In this document: positions 19,204 to 31,300 of the stretch, one piece after another
How the letters are laid out: each line of letters starts with the position of its first letter
How positions within the stretch are numbered: the first letter of the stretch is position 1
Source: Prevotella sp.
GTDB lineage: Bacteria; Bacteroidota; Bacteroidia; Bacteroidales; Bacteroidaceae
Assembly (NCBI GenBank): GCA_024680755.1
Contig: JAILBT010000006.1
Coordinates: forward strand, 1 to 64,000
Reading direction: 5' to 3'
DNA length: 64,000 bases
Made by a program: the position numbers and the translations under genes
The notes under the pieces: generated by a model
Database searches by the model: none
Seen by the model: only the letters and a program-made list of their open reading frames with translations
Told to the model about the DNA's origin: nothing

Positions 19204-21042
19204 GTGGCAACAAACAAGCTGACATACACCACCATTGCAGCACTGCTGGCAACGCTGCTGGCAAGCTGCCGCGGCGAGGACGAGGCCTACGGGCCCGACC
19301 GCGCCGCCGGTCAGCATGTGGCGGCACAGATGTGGGTCGCCCTGGAGCACACCACCACACGCGCCGCCACACCGGCCGCCACACGGCAGACAGGCAGCGT
19401 GGCGCAGGCCGACGGCACGTTCCGCGGACTGAAGCGACTGACGCTGATACCCTTCAGCCTCAGCACCGTGCCATCCACAGGCGAGACCGTGGGCCAGGAC
19501 GCCACACGCCGCGCCGACAACCTCGAGCTGGGAGCCATTGCACCCGACGGCCTCTATGCCGGCAGCGGCTCGCACCTGTATGACAACGTCAGCCTGACCA
19601 TCGGCACCAACGCCTTCCTGCTCTATGCCGAAGCCACTGACGACACTGGCAGCGACAGCGCCGACGGTGCCATCGTGGGCAGCGGACTCGACGGCAGCAC
19701 ACCCGATGCCATCAGCTTCAGACCGAAGCAGATATGCCCCGACATGACAGAGGCTCAGACACAGGCCGATGCCATGACCACCTATCTGACCCAGCTGGCC
19801 GCCACAACGACAGCCACGCTGACATGGGCCGACGTGTCGTCGGGACTGCTGCAGGGCCTCTATGCCGAGCTGACGCAGCTCACCGCCGGCAACAGCGCCA
19901 GCCTGCTGGCCATGATGCAGAGCATGTACAGCCGCCTGCTGACGGCCTCGCTCGCCGGCGAACAGGACGAGCTGCGGCAGCAGATAGTCCGCAACATGAA
20001 GGTGGGACGCAAGGGCGACGGCTGGGGCGACGAGCAGGACGCAGACCTCAGCGACATGGTGTTCACCGCCACGCGCGACGGCCGCCTCTTCACCCTCGAC
20101 TGGAACGACGCCTACCAGGGCACAACCTTTGCCGACTACCCGCGCTGCTTCAGTCTGCCCGACGGTGTGGCCGCGCTGCAATGGGACGACCAGGAGAAGC
20201 GCTTCGGGGCCGTCGCCACAGGCACGCCCAACAACGTGGGCAACTCTGCCCTACCCCTGACCGACTTTGTCCATCCGCTGCCACTCTGCTACCGCGCCAA
20301 CACGCCCATCAGCGTCAGCCGCAGCTCGAAGGCCGACAGATATAACGCTGCCGACACCTGGGCCACCATCTACGGCAGCTACACCGACGGCCACACCGTG
20401 AGCCGCGACACACGCTCAGTGGCACTGCAGCACCCCGCACAGTATGCCGTGGGCCGACTGGACGTGCTGCTCAAGGCACGCGCCGCCATCATCACCGACA
20501 GCCACGGGCTGCCCGTGGATATGAGCCGCGTGGCGCTGACGGGACTCATCGTCACCGGCCAGCGCAGCGTGGACTACACCTTCACACCCGACCCCGACGA
20601 CACACACACCTACAGCATATACGATAGCTACGACCCGACGGCCACCGACGCCATCACCCTGGCCACCAACGTGGGCAAGCATAGCACCGACACAGACGCA
20701 CGACTGACGCACACACTCGTGCTGCAGACACCGGCCGACGGCCAGCCGGTGTACATCTATTTTGAGTTTCTCAACCAGACGGGCCACGACATATCGGTGA
20801 GCAACGGTCTCGTGCCCGACGGCTGCCACTTCTACCTCTGCGGCACAGTGACGCCGGCCGCAGGCGAGATGGTGTTTGAGCAGGACCATGTGGCCACCAT
20901 CACTGGCACCGTCAGCTCGCTCGCCGGGGCATACAACATACTGCCGCCGCGCCAGCACGCCTTCGGCTTCGACATGCAGGTGGCCGTCAGCGACTGGACA
21001 GACCAGGGCAGCGCCGCCCCCCACCCCGTCTATAACTGGTAG
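19204..21042 (+). CDS. Mfa1-like fimbrillin/tip-like lipoprotein (GTG start)
   Basis: Lipobox ATLLASCRGEDE; TFRGLKRLTLIPFS; C-terminal VFEQDHVATITGTVSSLAGAYNILPPRQ parallels the upstream fimbrillins. Confidence 0.7.
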   Translation: MATNKLTYTTIAALLATLLASCRGEDEAYGPDRAAGQHVAAQMWVALEHTTTRAATPAATRQTGSVAQADGTFRGLKRLTLIPFSLSTVPSTGETVGQDATRRADNLELGAIAPDGLYAGSGSHLYDNVSLTIGTNAFLLYAEATDDTGSDSADGAIVGSGLDGSTPDAISFRPKQICPDMTEAQTQADAMTTYLTQLAATTTATLTWADVSSGLLQGLYAELTQLTAGNSASLLAMMQSMYSRLLTASLAGEQDELRQQIVRNMKVGRKGDGWGDEQDADLSDMVFTATRDGRLFTLDWNDAYQGTTFADYPRCFSLPDGVAALQWDDQEKRFGAVATGTPNNVGNSALPLTDFVHPLPLCYRANTPISVSRSSKADRYNAADTWATIYGSYTDGHTVSRDTRSVALQHPAQYAVGRLDVLLKARAAIITDSHGLPVDMSRVALTGLIVTGQRSVDYTFTPDPDDTHTYSIYDSYDPTATDAITLATNVGKHSTDTDARLTHTLVLQTPADGQPVYIYFEFLNQTGHDISVSNGLVPDGCHFYLCGTVTPAAGEMVFEQDHVATITGTVSSLAGAYNILPPRQHAFGFDMQVAVSDWTDQGSAAPHPVYNW

Positions 21043-21050
21043 CTCTCAAC

Positions 21051-21149
21051 CACCCACAACACCCACAACACCCACAACACCCACCCCACCCACAACACCC
21101 ACAACACCCACAATACCCACCCACAACACCCACAATACCCACAATGTCC
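21051..21149. repeat. Degenerate 9-bp tandem repeat (CCCACAACA) running into the start codon of the next gene
   Basis: Repeated cccacaaca/cccacaata; the ATG at 21144 is a variant of the last unit (cccacaATG). Confidence 0.85.
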
Positions 21150-22262
21150 CTCCCACATCACCATATCCTCCCCCCGACCCTCGCTGCCACGGCTGCTCTG
21201 GCGTTGCTGTCGGCCTGCCGCCAGGACGACACCCCCGCCCCCGCGCCCAAGGCCCGCGTCAGCCTCTACGCCTCGACGCAGCGGCTCGTCCCCGACGGCG
21301 CAGCGCACGCGCCGGCCGTGTCGCCCCGCAAGGCACCCGCCACCACAGCCGACTACACCCCGCTGATGGTTGACGAACAGGATGCCGTCGCCATCACCCT
21401 GCTCTTCGTCAGCCACGACGACCCCACCGAGCAGACAATAAAAAACTTCTTCTGGAGCAGCAACAACACCACCCCCGCCGTGACGCTTTGGGAGCCCGCC
21501 GCGGCCATCGACGAGGGCAGCTACGATGTCTATGGCTTCATGCCCGCCGTGGCAGCCACCGCCTGCACACTCATACCCGCCGATGCCGACCACGGGCCGC
21601 GGCTGACGCTCAACGGTCTCTCGGCAGCAACGCCACAGGACGTGTGCTGCGTGGTGGGTGTGGCGCGCGAGCCCGACAACACCAAGTTCATACTCGGCAC
21701 CGGCAGTCAGGACGTGGAGCCGGGCAGCTATAGCTTCACCGCCGAAGAGGGCAACAACACCATGTATGTGCTGATGCACCACCTGTTTGCCCGTCTGACG
21801 CTGTCGTACAGCGTGAGTGAGGCCTACAGCCGCCTGCGCACCATACGCCTGCGCAGCGTCAGCGTCGCCATGCGCCACGGCACAGTGAACGCCACCATAA
21901 CCCTGCCCACGGCCACCAGCGCCCTGAGCGCCACCTTCGAGGCGGCAGCGGGTGCCACGGCGGCAGAGCAGACCTTCTTCACCGGCGACATGGAGCTGAC
22001 GACAACACCGCAAGTCGTCAGCGCCTTCCTCGCACCCATGAACACGGCCGAAGACCGCCGGCTGACGCTCAGCTCAACATACGATGTCTATGACACGAAG
22101 GGAGCGCTGGTGCGCGCCGACTGCCACGCCACCAACACATGGAGCATCGCGCCAACGCTGACCCCTGGCGACAGCTATGCCATCTCGGCCGTGGTGGACC
22201 CCACATATCTCTATCAGCTCTCCGGCAACGACCTGGACAACCTGATAGCCCTAAGCAACTGA
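21144..22262 (+). CDS. Fimbrillin-A-clan-like lipoprotein (putative minor/tip subunit)
   Basis: Lipobox ALALLSACRQDD; LMVDEQDAVAITLLFVSHDD...EGSYDVYGFMPAV...; NNTMYVLMHHLFARLTLSYSVS. Confidence 0.6.
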   Translation: MSLPHHHILPPTLAATAALALLSACRQDDTPAPAPKARVSLYASTQRLVPDGAAHAPAVSPRKAPATTADYTPLMVDEQDAVAITLLFVSHDDPTEQTIKNFFWSSNNTTPAVTLWEPAAAIDEGSYDVYGFMPAVAATACTLIPADADHGPRLTLNGLSAATPQDVCCVVGVAREPDNTKFILGTGSQDVEPGSYSFTAEEGNNTMYVLMHHLFARLTLSYSVSEAYSRLRTIRLRSVSVAMRHGTVNATITLPTATSALSATFEAAAGATAAEQTFFTGDMELTTTPQVVSAFLAPMNTAEDRRLTLSSTYDVYDTKGALVRADCHATNTWSIAPTLTPGDSYAISAVVDPTYLYQLSGNDLDNLIALSN

Positions 22263-22269
22263 TGCCTCA

Positions 22270-22305
22270 GATTACTCTGATTACTCTGATTACTCTGATT
22301 ACTCT
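22270..22305. repeat. 4 perfect copies of GATTACTCT
   Basis: Direct reading, immediately upstream of the TTG start at 22318. Confidence 0.97.
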
Positions 22306-22317
22306 GAAAACTCCGAT

Positions 22318-25300
22318 TTGAACAGACACCTGACCATAACAGAAGCCCTCTCAGCCCTCACGCTGCTCTGCCTCCCTGCCCAGCCCGTCCTGGCCGGCGA
22401 CGACGACGTGCCCGCCGAACTGACGATAGGCGGCAACGTCTATGGCGGCGGCAACGCCGGCAACACCGGCGGCAACACCCGCGTGACAATCTACGGCGGC
22501 GACCTGGGCCGCGTGTTCGGCGGAGCCGCACAGGCCAACGTGGGCGGCAACAGCTGCGTGGACATCGACGGCGAACATGCCTCGTCGTATATCGTCATCG
22601 ACAACGTCTATGGCGGCAACGACATAGCCGGCACGATAGGCGCCTCGACCACGCTGACAAAGACCATGCCCTTTACCCCGGCCGTCAACAAACCCGCCGT
22701 GGGCACAGAGGGCGACGACGACTATGTGCCACCCACCGTGCTCGTGGACAACACATGGAGCACCTTCGTGCGCACATCGACCAGGACGACAGACCCGGAG
22801 AAGATTTACATCGGACAACTCTACGGCGGTGGCAACGGCGACTACGACTACACCACCGACCATGTCGGACAGACGGCACCCGACCTCAGCAAGACATACC
22901 TTGAGCTGCTGGGCGGCTCGATAGTGAACGCCTTCGGCGGCGGAAACATGGCCACCGTGACAGACAACGTGGTCATTCACCTCAACAACCCGAGCACACC
23001 CGTGAGCAACATCTACGTCAAAGACGGCCGGGAAGTCAGTCCGGGCACCGCCGGCAGCGCCGACCTGCTGACGGAGGAGCGCTTCAAGCGGATGGGCTTC
23101 AACTACAAGTTCACCTACCCCAAGAGCGGAGAGTTTCAGATAAGCAACCTCTTCGGCGGCAACAACAAGGTGGACATGGCCGTGCGGCCGGAGTGGAGCC
23201 TGATGGACGGACGCGTGCGCAACCTGTACAGCGGCGGCAACGAGGGCCGCATGACCAGCCAGGAGGGACTGCTGATGCAGATAGCCGAAGGCTCGACGCT
23301 GACCGTGGACAACGTCTATGGCGGCTGCCGCAAGGCCGACGTGCGCCCGCTCTACCGCGACACGGGCACACCCGTGCCCAAGGAGGCCATCAAGCTGGAC
23401 CCCAACCCATACAAGATACCCGACGGCTTCGCGGCCCGCGTGCGCGTGCTGGGCGGCAACGTCAACAACGTCTATGGCGGCAACGACATCTCGGGCGACG
23501 TCTATGGAGGCAACACCGTGGGCATCTACACCACCATACACGGCAACGTCTATGGCGGAGGCAACGGCTCGTATGCCTACACGGACAACAAGCGGCTGAA
23601 GGACGACCTGCTCTGGCGCGACTTCTACTACGACCCCAGCGCGATAAAGGGACGCCAGGCCGGAGGCGACTTCACACAGACAGAGTCGGTAGAGGCACTC
23701 AACACCTACCGCCCCAACGCCGAGCAGGTGTCGATACGCATTGCAGGCACCGCAGCAAAGCCCACCATCGTCGAGGGAGCCATCTATGTGGGAGGCAACA
23801 GCGCCACGCTGGAGAGCTACACGTCAGAAGGCGTGCCAACGGCCGAGCTGAAGATAGGCTCATACGCCATCGCCGACAAGGTGTTCCTCGGCAACAACGG
23901 CGAGAACATGGTCGATGCCTCGGCAGACGGCGTGCTGGTGAAATATGCCGGCGGAGTAGAAATGGCCGACGGGACACACATCGACGACTTCAGCTCGCTC
24001 GACCTCACGCAGGCAGACATCTTCAGCAAGTATATGGAGGGCTGCGCCATGAAGATCATACCGAGCATAACCTTCGACACCTACCCGCGCGAACCCGTCA
24101 GCTACCTGCCGCACACGTCGCTGTTCGGCTCCTTCTACTGTGGCGGCAACGTGGGCAGCATGCTCTTCAACGGCAAGACCACCATCAATTTCGACCACGA
24201 GATCGTCATCTTCGACAAGGTGGTGGGCGGCTGCAACAACGCCAACGTGCCCGTGCAGACGGCCACCGTAGATGGCGTGGCCGGCACGCAGCTGAACGCC
24301 CGCTACGAGGGAGGCTTCCTCACGCCGGGCTCTGCCGGCCCCACCGTGGGCGACGACACGCCCATTGCCGACAAGCTGGAGCTGAACCTGTCGAAACTGC
24401 GCATCGAACCCAAGCGATGGATAGGCACAAAGGACGCGCAGGGCAACTACACGTCTTACTCTCTCGATGCCCAAGGCAACCGCCAGTTAGAGTGGAACAC
24501 GATAGCTGCCACGGAGGGCAGCGTGAGCCTGTTCACCGATGTGGCCAACGGCACACGCACCGGCACGCCCAATGCCGACGACCTGAAACGCCGGCTGCAG
24601 GGCGGCAACATCTATGGCGGCTGTTACAGCTCGGGACACATCGACGGCAACGTGACGCTCAACATCAGCGGAACGGTGATTGACCGCACGAAGGTGTTCG
24701 ACCGCGTGACCAGCGGCAGCGACAAGATGTACGTGAACATCGAGAAGAAAGACTTCGTCATCAACGAGAGCAACTCAGGCGTCATACTCGACCTGCAGGG
24801 CATGGACCCGCTGGGCCGCGCGCTCAACGTGTTCGGTGGCGGCAAGGGTAAGGAGACCGAGGTGTGGGGCAGCACCACCGTCAACCTGACGCGCGGCTAC
24901 GTCTTCCAGATCTTCGGAGGCAGCGAGGACGGAGCCATCGGACGCGGCACATGGAACGCCGACACCCGGCGGTACGACTATGCCGACACCTACGACCCAC
25001 GCTTCAGCTGCACCATCAACATGCACAGCGCAGCGAGCGGCGCGGCCCGCACCACCGGCGAGAACGTCGAGACCAGCAACATGGCCGACGTGGAGTTTAT
25101 CTACGGCGGAGGCTTCGAGGGGCCCGTCCTGGGCGACACCCATGTATATCTGGGCAACGGCCGGGTGTTCAACAGCTTTGCCGGCTCGTGCAACGCCGAC
25201 ATCTGGGGCCACACCGAGACTTACATCGGTCTGGCCCTTGACGCCAACGGAGCCGAGGTGGCGGGCTTCCCCTGGGTGCGCGACAACACCTACGGCGGCA

Positions 25301-28300
25301 ACGACCTGGGCGGCACCGTATGGAACAGGGCCGATGCCAGCTTTGCCCACCGTCTGAGCCCATACATGCAGGCCGCCGACATGCAGGCCAAGATGTATGG
25401 CTACAGTGTGCCCGAGGGACAAGACACCGGCACCACACCGGCACTGACAGCAGCAGCATACACGGAGTATCGCTCGGGGCGCGTAGAGAACATCTTCGGC
25501 GGCTGCTATGGCGACTACGACTATGCCTCGACAGGCAGCTATGCCGCCTACAACGCCGGCAAGCCGTACATGCACGATACCTTTGTCAATTTCCGGCCGG
25601 TGCAGCGCAGCGGCAACAGCGTCAGCCGCGTGTTTGGTGCCGGACAGGGACACGCCAAGGGTGTCAACAACGACGTGGCCATCGACAAGATGCAAGACCG
25701 CAGCTATGTGCTGATAGACATACCGAACGACGAGACCAACCCCTTCGAGACCACCGAGGTGTTCGGCTCGGGCTCGTGGTGCGGACTGGGCATGAGGGCC
25801 GCCCTGCCGCCGGTCAAGGCCGACGCAGAGGGCGATGCCGACTTCGCCCTCAGGTGCGACACATACCAGGCCGGGGTCAGCAGAGACTACTCGGCCGTGA
25901 TAGACCTCTTCCGCGGCACGATAGGCAATGTCTATGGCGGCAGCTTCACCGAGGGACTGACACGCCGCACGGTGGTCAACGTCCCGTCTGTCTCGACCAT
26001 CACGGCCGCCAACCTCTTCGGCGGAGCATACGGGGCCGACCCGTTCTACCCCTGCGATGTCTATGAGGCGCAGGTCAACTACCACAGCGCCGCAGCCACC
26101 GTCGAAGGCAACATCTACGGCGGAAACAACATGGCCGACCGCACGCTCTACGGGCAGGTGAACGTCTCTGTGCCCGTCTGGCAGAACCGTGCCAAGGGCT
26201 ACAAGGCTACTATCTACGGAGGCGGCTTCGGTGTCAACTCCTGGTCGCAGTACACCGAGGTGAACCTGCTCAGCGGGGCCGACGTCTTTGAGGTCTATGG
26301 CGGCGGCGAGCAGGGCCGCGTTATCAACGTGCCGTCGCTGCTGAAATGGCAGAAGGACGTCAAGTCGTCTGACGCGTCGCTCGACCTCTTCATGTACGGC
26401 TATCCCGAGAACGGCCTCAGCAACATGCTGGCACGTCCAGCCATGCTCGACGGCACGTCGCGCTTCAACACCAACGTGCATATCCACGAAGGCGCATACG
26501 TGAGCAACTATGCCTACGGCGGCGGACTGGGCGACTCGACCGTCGTCAGCAGCGGCGACGTGATGGGCACAACATACATCGACCTGCTGGGCGGAAGGGT
26601 GAAGAAGGACATCTATGCCGCCGGCACACAGGGTGCCGTGCGCGACTACTACGGCGTGAAGGCGGGCTTCACCGACATCGCAGGCAACGCCGTGGCAGGC
26701 TTCACCGCCAGCGCCAACGTCTATCTCAAGGGCGGAGCCTGCCGCAACGTCTATGGCGGAGGATGGGCCGGTGCCGTGGGCAAACACGACGGCATAGAGA
26801 GGAAGACAACGGTCAACGGCAAGGAAGTGACATACTACGACTATCTGCCGGCCCCCACCACGGCCGACATCCCGGGCGAGACGCACGTCACCATAGGCGA
26901 CCTGGACGGGACATCGTTCGTCAACGGCATACCGACCGTCGAGCGCAACGCCTACGGCGGAGGAGAGGGCGGACCCGTCTGGGGCACCACATACACCACG
27001 CTGAACCGCGGATACATAGGCTACCGCTACTTCAGCAGCCAGGACGAGGCCGACACCGAAGCTGACCTGAAAGGCTACAGCGACGGCGGCGGCTACTATC
27101 AGGAGAAGCTGCACGACGAGACATGGGACGGCGACGGCACGAACCGACTCATCGACAGCGGCAACATCTTCGGCGGAGGATACATCGACAACAGCAGCGT
27201 CGATGCAAGCTATGTGAAGATGTATGGCGGACATGTGCGCAACGCACTCTTCGGCGGAGGCGAGATAGCCGCCGTGGGCCGTGGCGTCATCCATGCCTCG
27301 GGACCGGACAACTCCATACGCACCCTGCACGGCATCTACAAGGCGGGAAAGACCAACCTGGAAATGTTCGACGGACATGTGCATCGCAACGTGTTCGGCG
27401 GCGGACGCGGATACAACAACCTGGGCAAGGGCGGACGGCTGTATTCAGACGGATATGTGTTCGGACAGACAGAGGTGCACGTCCACGGAGGCGAGATAGG
27501 CACGGAGGAAGGCATCGCCCAAGGCCACGGAAACGTCTTCGGCGGCGGCGACATAGGCTACGTCTATAGCGCATACGAGATTGACGGCACACTGTATAAG
27601 GGAAAGAAGTCGGGCACACGCTACGACGATGGCGACGAGGGCTACTACTACAAGCACAACGGCACTGCCTTCGTCGATGACGCGGGTAACGCGCTGGGCG
27701 CGAAAGCCGAGAAGATTATGACCGAGGACTGCCGTGTGCTGATCGAGCCCCACTGCAAGGCTACGGCCGCCGTCACCATCGACGGCACCACATACGCCAA
27801 GGGCGACTTCATACCCACCACGCAACTGAACAAGCTGGGCAACAAGAACGCCGACAAGACCATCTGGGACAAGATCGACCCAGCGGGAATCGTCATACAC
27901 AACGCCGTGTTTGCCGGCGGAAACACATCGTCGGGCTCGTCGGCCGTCTATGCCAACGCAACCACCATCTTCGGCAACGCAACGGCATCGGTCAACGATG
28001 TCTATCACCGCGACCTCATCTCGCTCGGAACAAACCACGTCGGAGGCATCTACGGCGACGGAAACCTGACCTTTGTCGATGGCTACCGCGGACTGAACAT
28101 CACCAACTACGGCACCGACTACTACAGCATCGACAAGGAGATAACCATCGAACAGTATCACAACCTGCCACCGCGAGAGGCCGCCTACTACGAGCAGAGA
28201 TATAAGTGTATAAAGGAGTGTACCGACGACGACGGCACGACCTATCGTCCCAAGAACGACGACGATCCCAACTCGAGAGCCTCGACCCTGACAGCCGACG

Positions 28301-31300
28301 ACATACTGCTGCTGTTCAAGGATGGCAAGAACACCACCGGCATGATTGTTGACGGAAAGCCCAACGCGGAATACTGGACAGAGAACGGCGTGCTGCCCGT
28401 TTATGCCGGCCGACCGATGAACACCATACAGCGCGCCGACTTCTGCGGTGTGTTCGGCAGCCGAATGGTCATGCAGGGAGCACAGGACCGCGTGCCGGAG
28501 ATCGTGGATTACACCAACTACACCATCAACCGCGTGCGCGAGGTGTCGCTCAACAAGAAGCTGTCGGTCATCGCAGCCGACGAGGCCGACAAGGAGAAGA
28601 AGCAGCACGGCAACTATTTCGGCATATATAATATTGTGAACTATCTGGGCGCGCTGACCAGCGACGTCAACTTCGGCGACGCGGGCGACGGCAAAGACAA
28701 GGGCGACTGCGGAACCGGCGACACACGCACCACCGACAACAAAACCACCGACGCATACGAGCCGGAATATGACGGACAGACCTTCTTCGGCTGGAAACGC
28801 TCGCACATCAAGGACCGCACACGCAACAACGGCAACAGCCACAACAAGGTGGCACTGGCCTCGGGCGTATATCTCGAACTGACAACAGAGAAGAGCACGG
28901 GCACCGGACTGCGCGAGAAAGACTGGGGATACATCACCGGCGTGGTCGAACTCGACCTTATCAACGTGCAGCCTGGCATCGGCGGAGGCTTCGTCTATGC
29001 AAAGAACGTGCACGGCAAGCGCACAGCCACAGGGCTGACACACCTCACCGTGGGCACGCTTAACGCCGATGCCGTCAGCCGCCGACAGTACAGATACTCA
29101 ACCCAGGACAGCGAGAAGGACGAGTGGCAGTCGTCGGGCAACTTCGTACACAGCACACAGACCATCATCGACGACTGCTACAACGTCAGCGGGAAATACA
29201 AGGGCGGCGACGACGTGGCCATGCCGGCCCACTACTGGTACATCAAGGGCTTCGTCTATGTCTATGACCAGTATATCTCGGCATACACCGGCTCGCCAAA
29301 CGCCTACAGCAAGTCGGTCGATATACCGCTGACCATCACGGCTGCCTCGCACGGAACGATGAAGCTGCTCAACGTGCAGCCAAACAAGTATGCCTTCAAG
29401 AAGAACAGCGAGACCGAACTGAACGAAGGCGGAAAGCTAATCATCAACGACGTGACATACGTCAAGAACGACCCCATCAGCTACTGGGACTGGTATCTGC
29501 TCAGCGCGGCAGAACGAGGCCTGTTTGAAGACCGGACATACGTGGTGAACGAAGACTGCTGGATAGGTGACACGAAATACGCAGCAGGAAAGGTGCTCAA
29601 CGAGAGCTCGTACAACACGCTCAGAGACAACCACCCGACAGTGCAGGTGCTGGCCGACGACGGCGTGACAAAACGCACAGCCGACTTCGACTTCGTGTTC
29701 CGCTCGAGCAACAACCTGAGCCACGACACGGGCTACATACTGACCTACAGGGTGAACAACCCGAAAGAGTGGAACACATGGTACACCGAGCAGAACGACG
29801 CACACCACAGCGAGACGCCCCGCGAGAAGAACCAGACCGGCGGCGACGACTATGACAACGGACCCACATACCGGCTGAAGGGAGACACGGGCAGCCTACT
29901 CGGACAACGATACTACGAGGAGAGCAACGTCATCTCGAAGACCGTCGTTGACACATACCATGACGTAACGGTCGAACACGCGGACGCCATACCCACCAAC
30001 GACGAGAACGACCCCGGCTACGACGAGACCAAGCGACAGGCCAAGTTCCAACAGGCGTATGTGATAACAGAGCGCGTCAGCGTGGAAGAGACTACGACAG
30101 GCGGCACCTCTACACATCACCTCAACCCGGGGGCAATAGTGTCTGAAGACTACAGGACAGCTCACAGCCTGACGGCAAGCAGCGTGCCTGCATACATAGC
30201 AACAAGCACCATACAGCTCAACAGCACCGAATATATCTACATGAACAGCAAGATGTCGGAAACGGAGAAGCAGGGCTACATCGACCGCACGACGGCAGAG
30301 ATGAGAGAGCTGCTGCCGGTGGAGAAAATATCCGACACCGACCTGGCCGCCATAACCAAGATGGAAGACCTGACAAGCAGCCAGCTCTCTGGCCTCACCT
30401 ACGAGCAGCAGAAGCGTCTGGCACAGCTGATAAACATCCGGGCCGACATCAAGGCAAACATCGTGCTGGCATACTACTGCACCGAGCCCGGACTCTATGG
30501 AGGCAACTACTACGAGGCCGGAAAGAACTACCGCGGACTGGAGGCATGGAGCTCGATGTCGGCAGCCGACCGCAAGCAGTTTGCCTTCAACTACGACGCA
30601 CTCGACCTGCTCATCGACCCCAGCTTCAAAGGCACCGTGGGCGAGAAATGGCAGTATGACGGCTGGAACACAAGCACCGACAAGCCCTTCGCCACACGAG
30701 CCGAGGCCGAGACCAACCCAGCACAATACTCGCTCGAACGCCATGTGGACTACACGGCCTCATACGAGGGCGACGGCCCGCTGACACTGGACACGGCTGT
30801 GCCCGTGATCGGGCAAGCCGAGCCAAAGACAACACTGACCGCAGGCGACGAGCTGACACGCGAGACATACGAGAGCATACCAAACGAGCAGCGCCACTAC
30901 ACCACCATCGACGTCAAGGAGGCCGGCGACTACTATGTGGTCAACACATCGTTCCAGATAGGCAACTCGTCGTATGCCGTGGGCACAACCATCAGCCACG
31001 ACGACTATCGCGGGCTGAACGACGCCGACAAGCCGTATGTCACCAAGTTCGGCTTCACGGCAGCCCAGGCCAACCAGAAATTCTACTACTGCCGCGAGCC
31101 CTACACGATACGCACCGACGCGTATGGCACCAGCGTGACAGCCCAGAGCGTCACCGCCACGAAGGGCGAAGGCACCGACGCTGTCAACGCCAGCGTAAGC
31201 GGCAGCTATGCGGCAGGTACGACCGTGCCCACGGGCCTCGTCATCGACGAGACAACATACGACGCGCTCGTCACGAAGAACCTACAGAAGGACTTCACCA

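Noticed and set aside
24775-27384. 869-aa minus-strand ORF opposite the 4066-aa gene
   Set aside because: Same antisense artefact; the plus-strand product has a signal peptide, clear repeats and a C-terminal domain.
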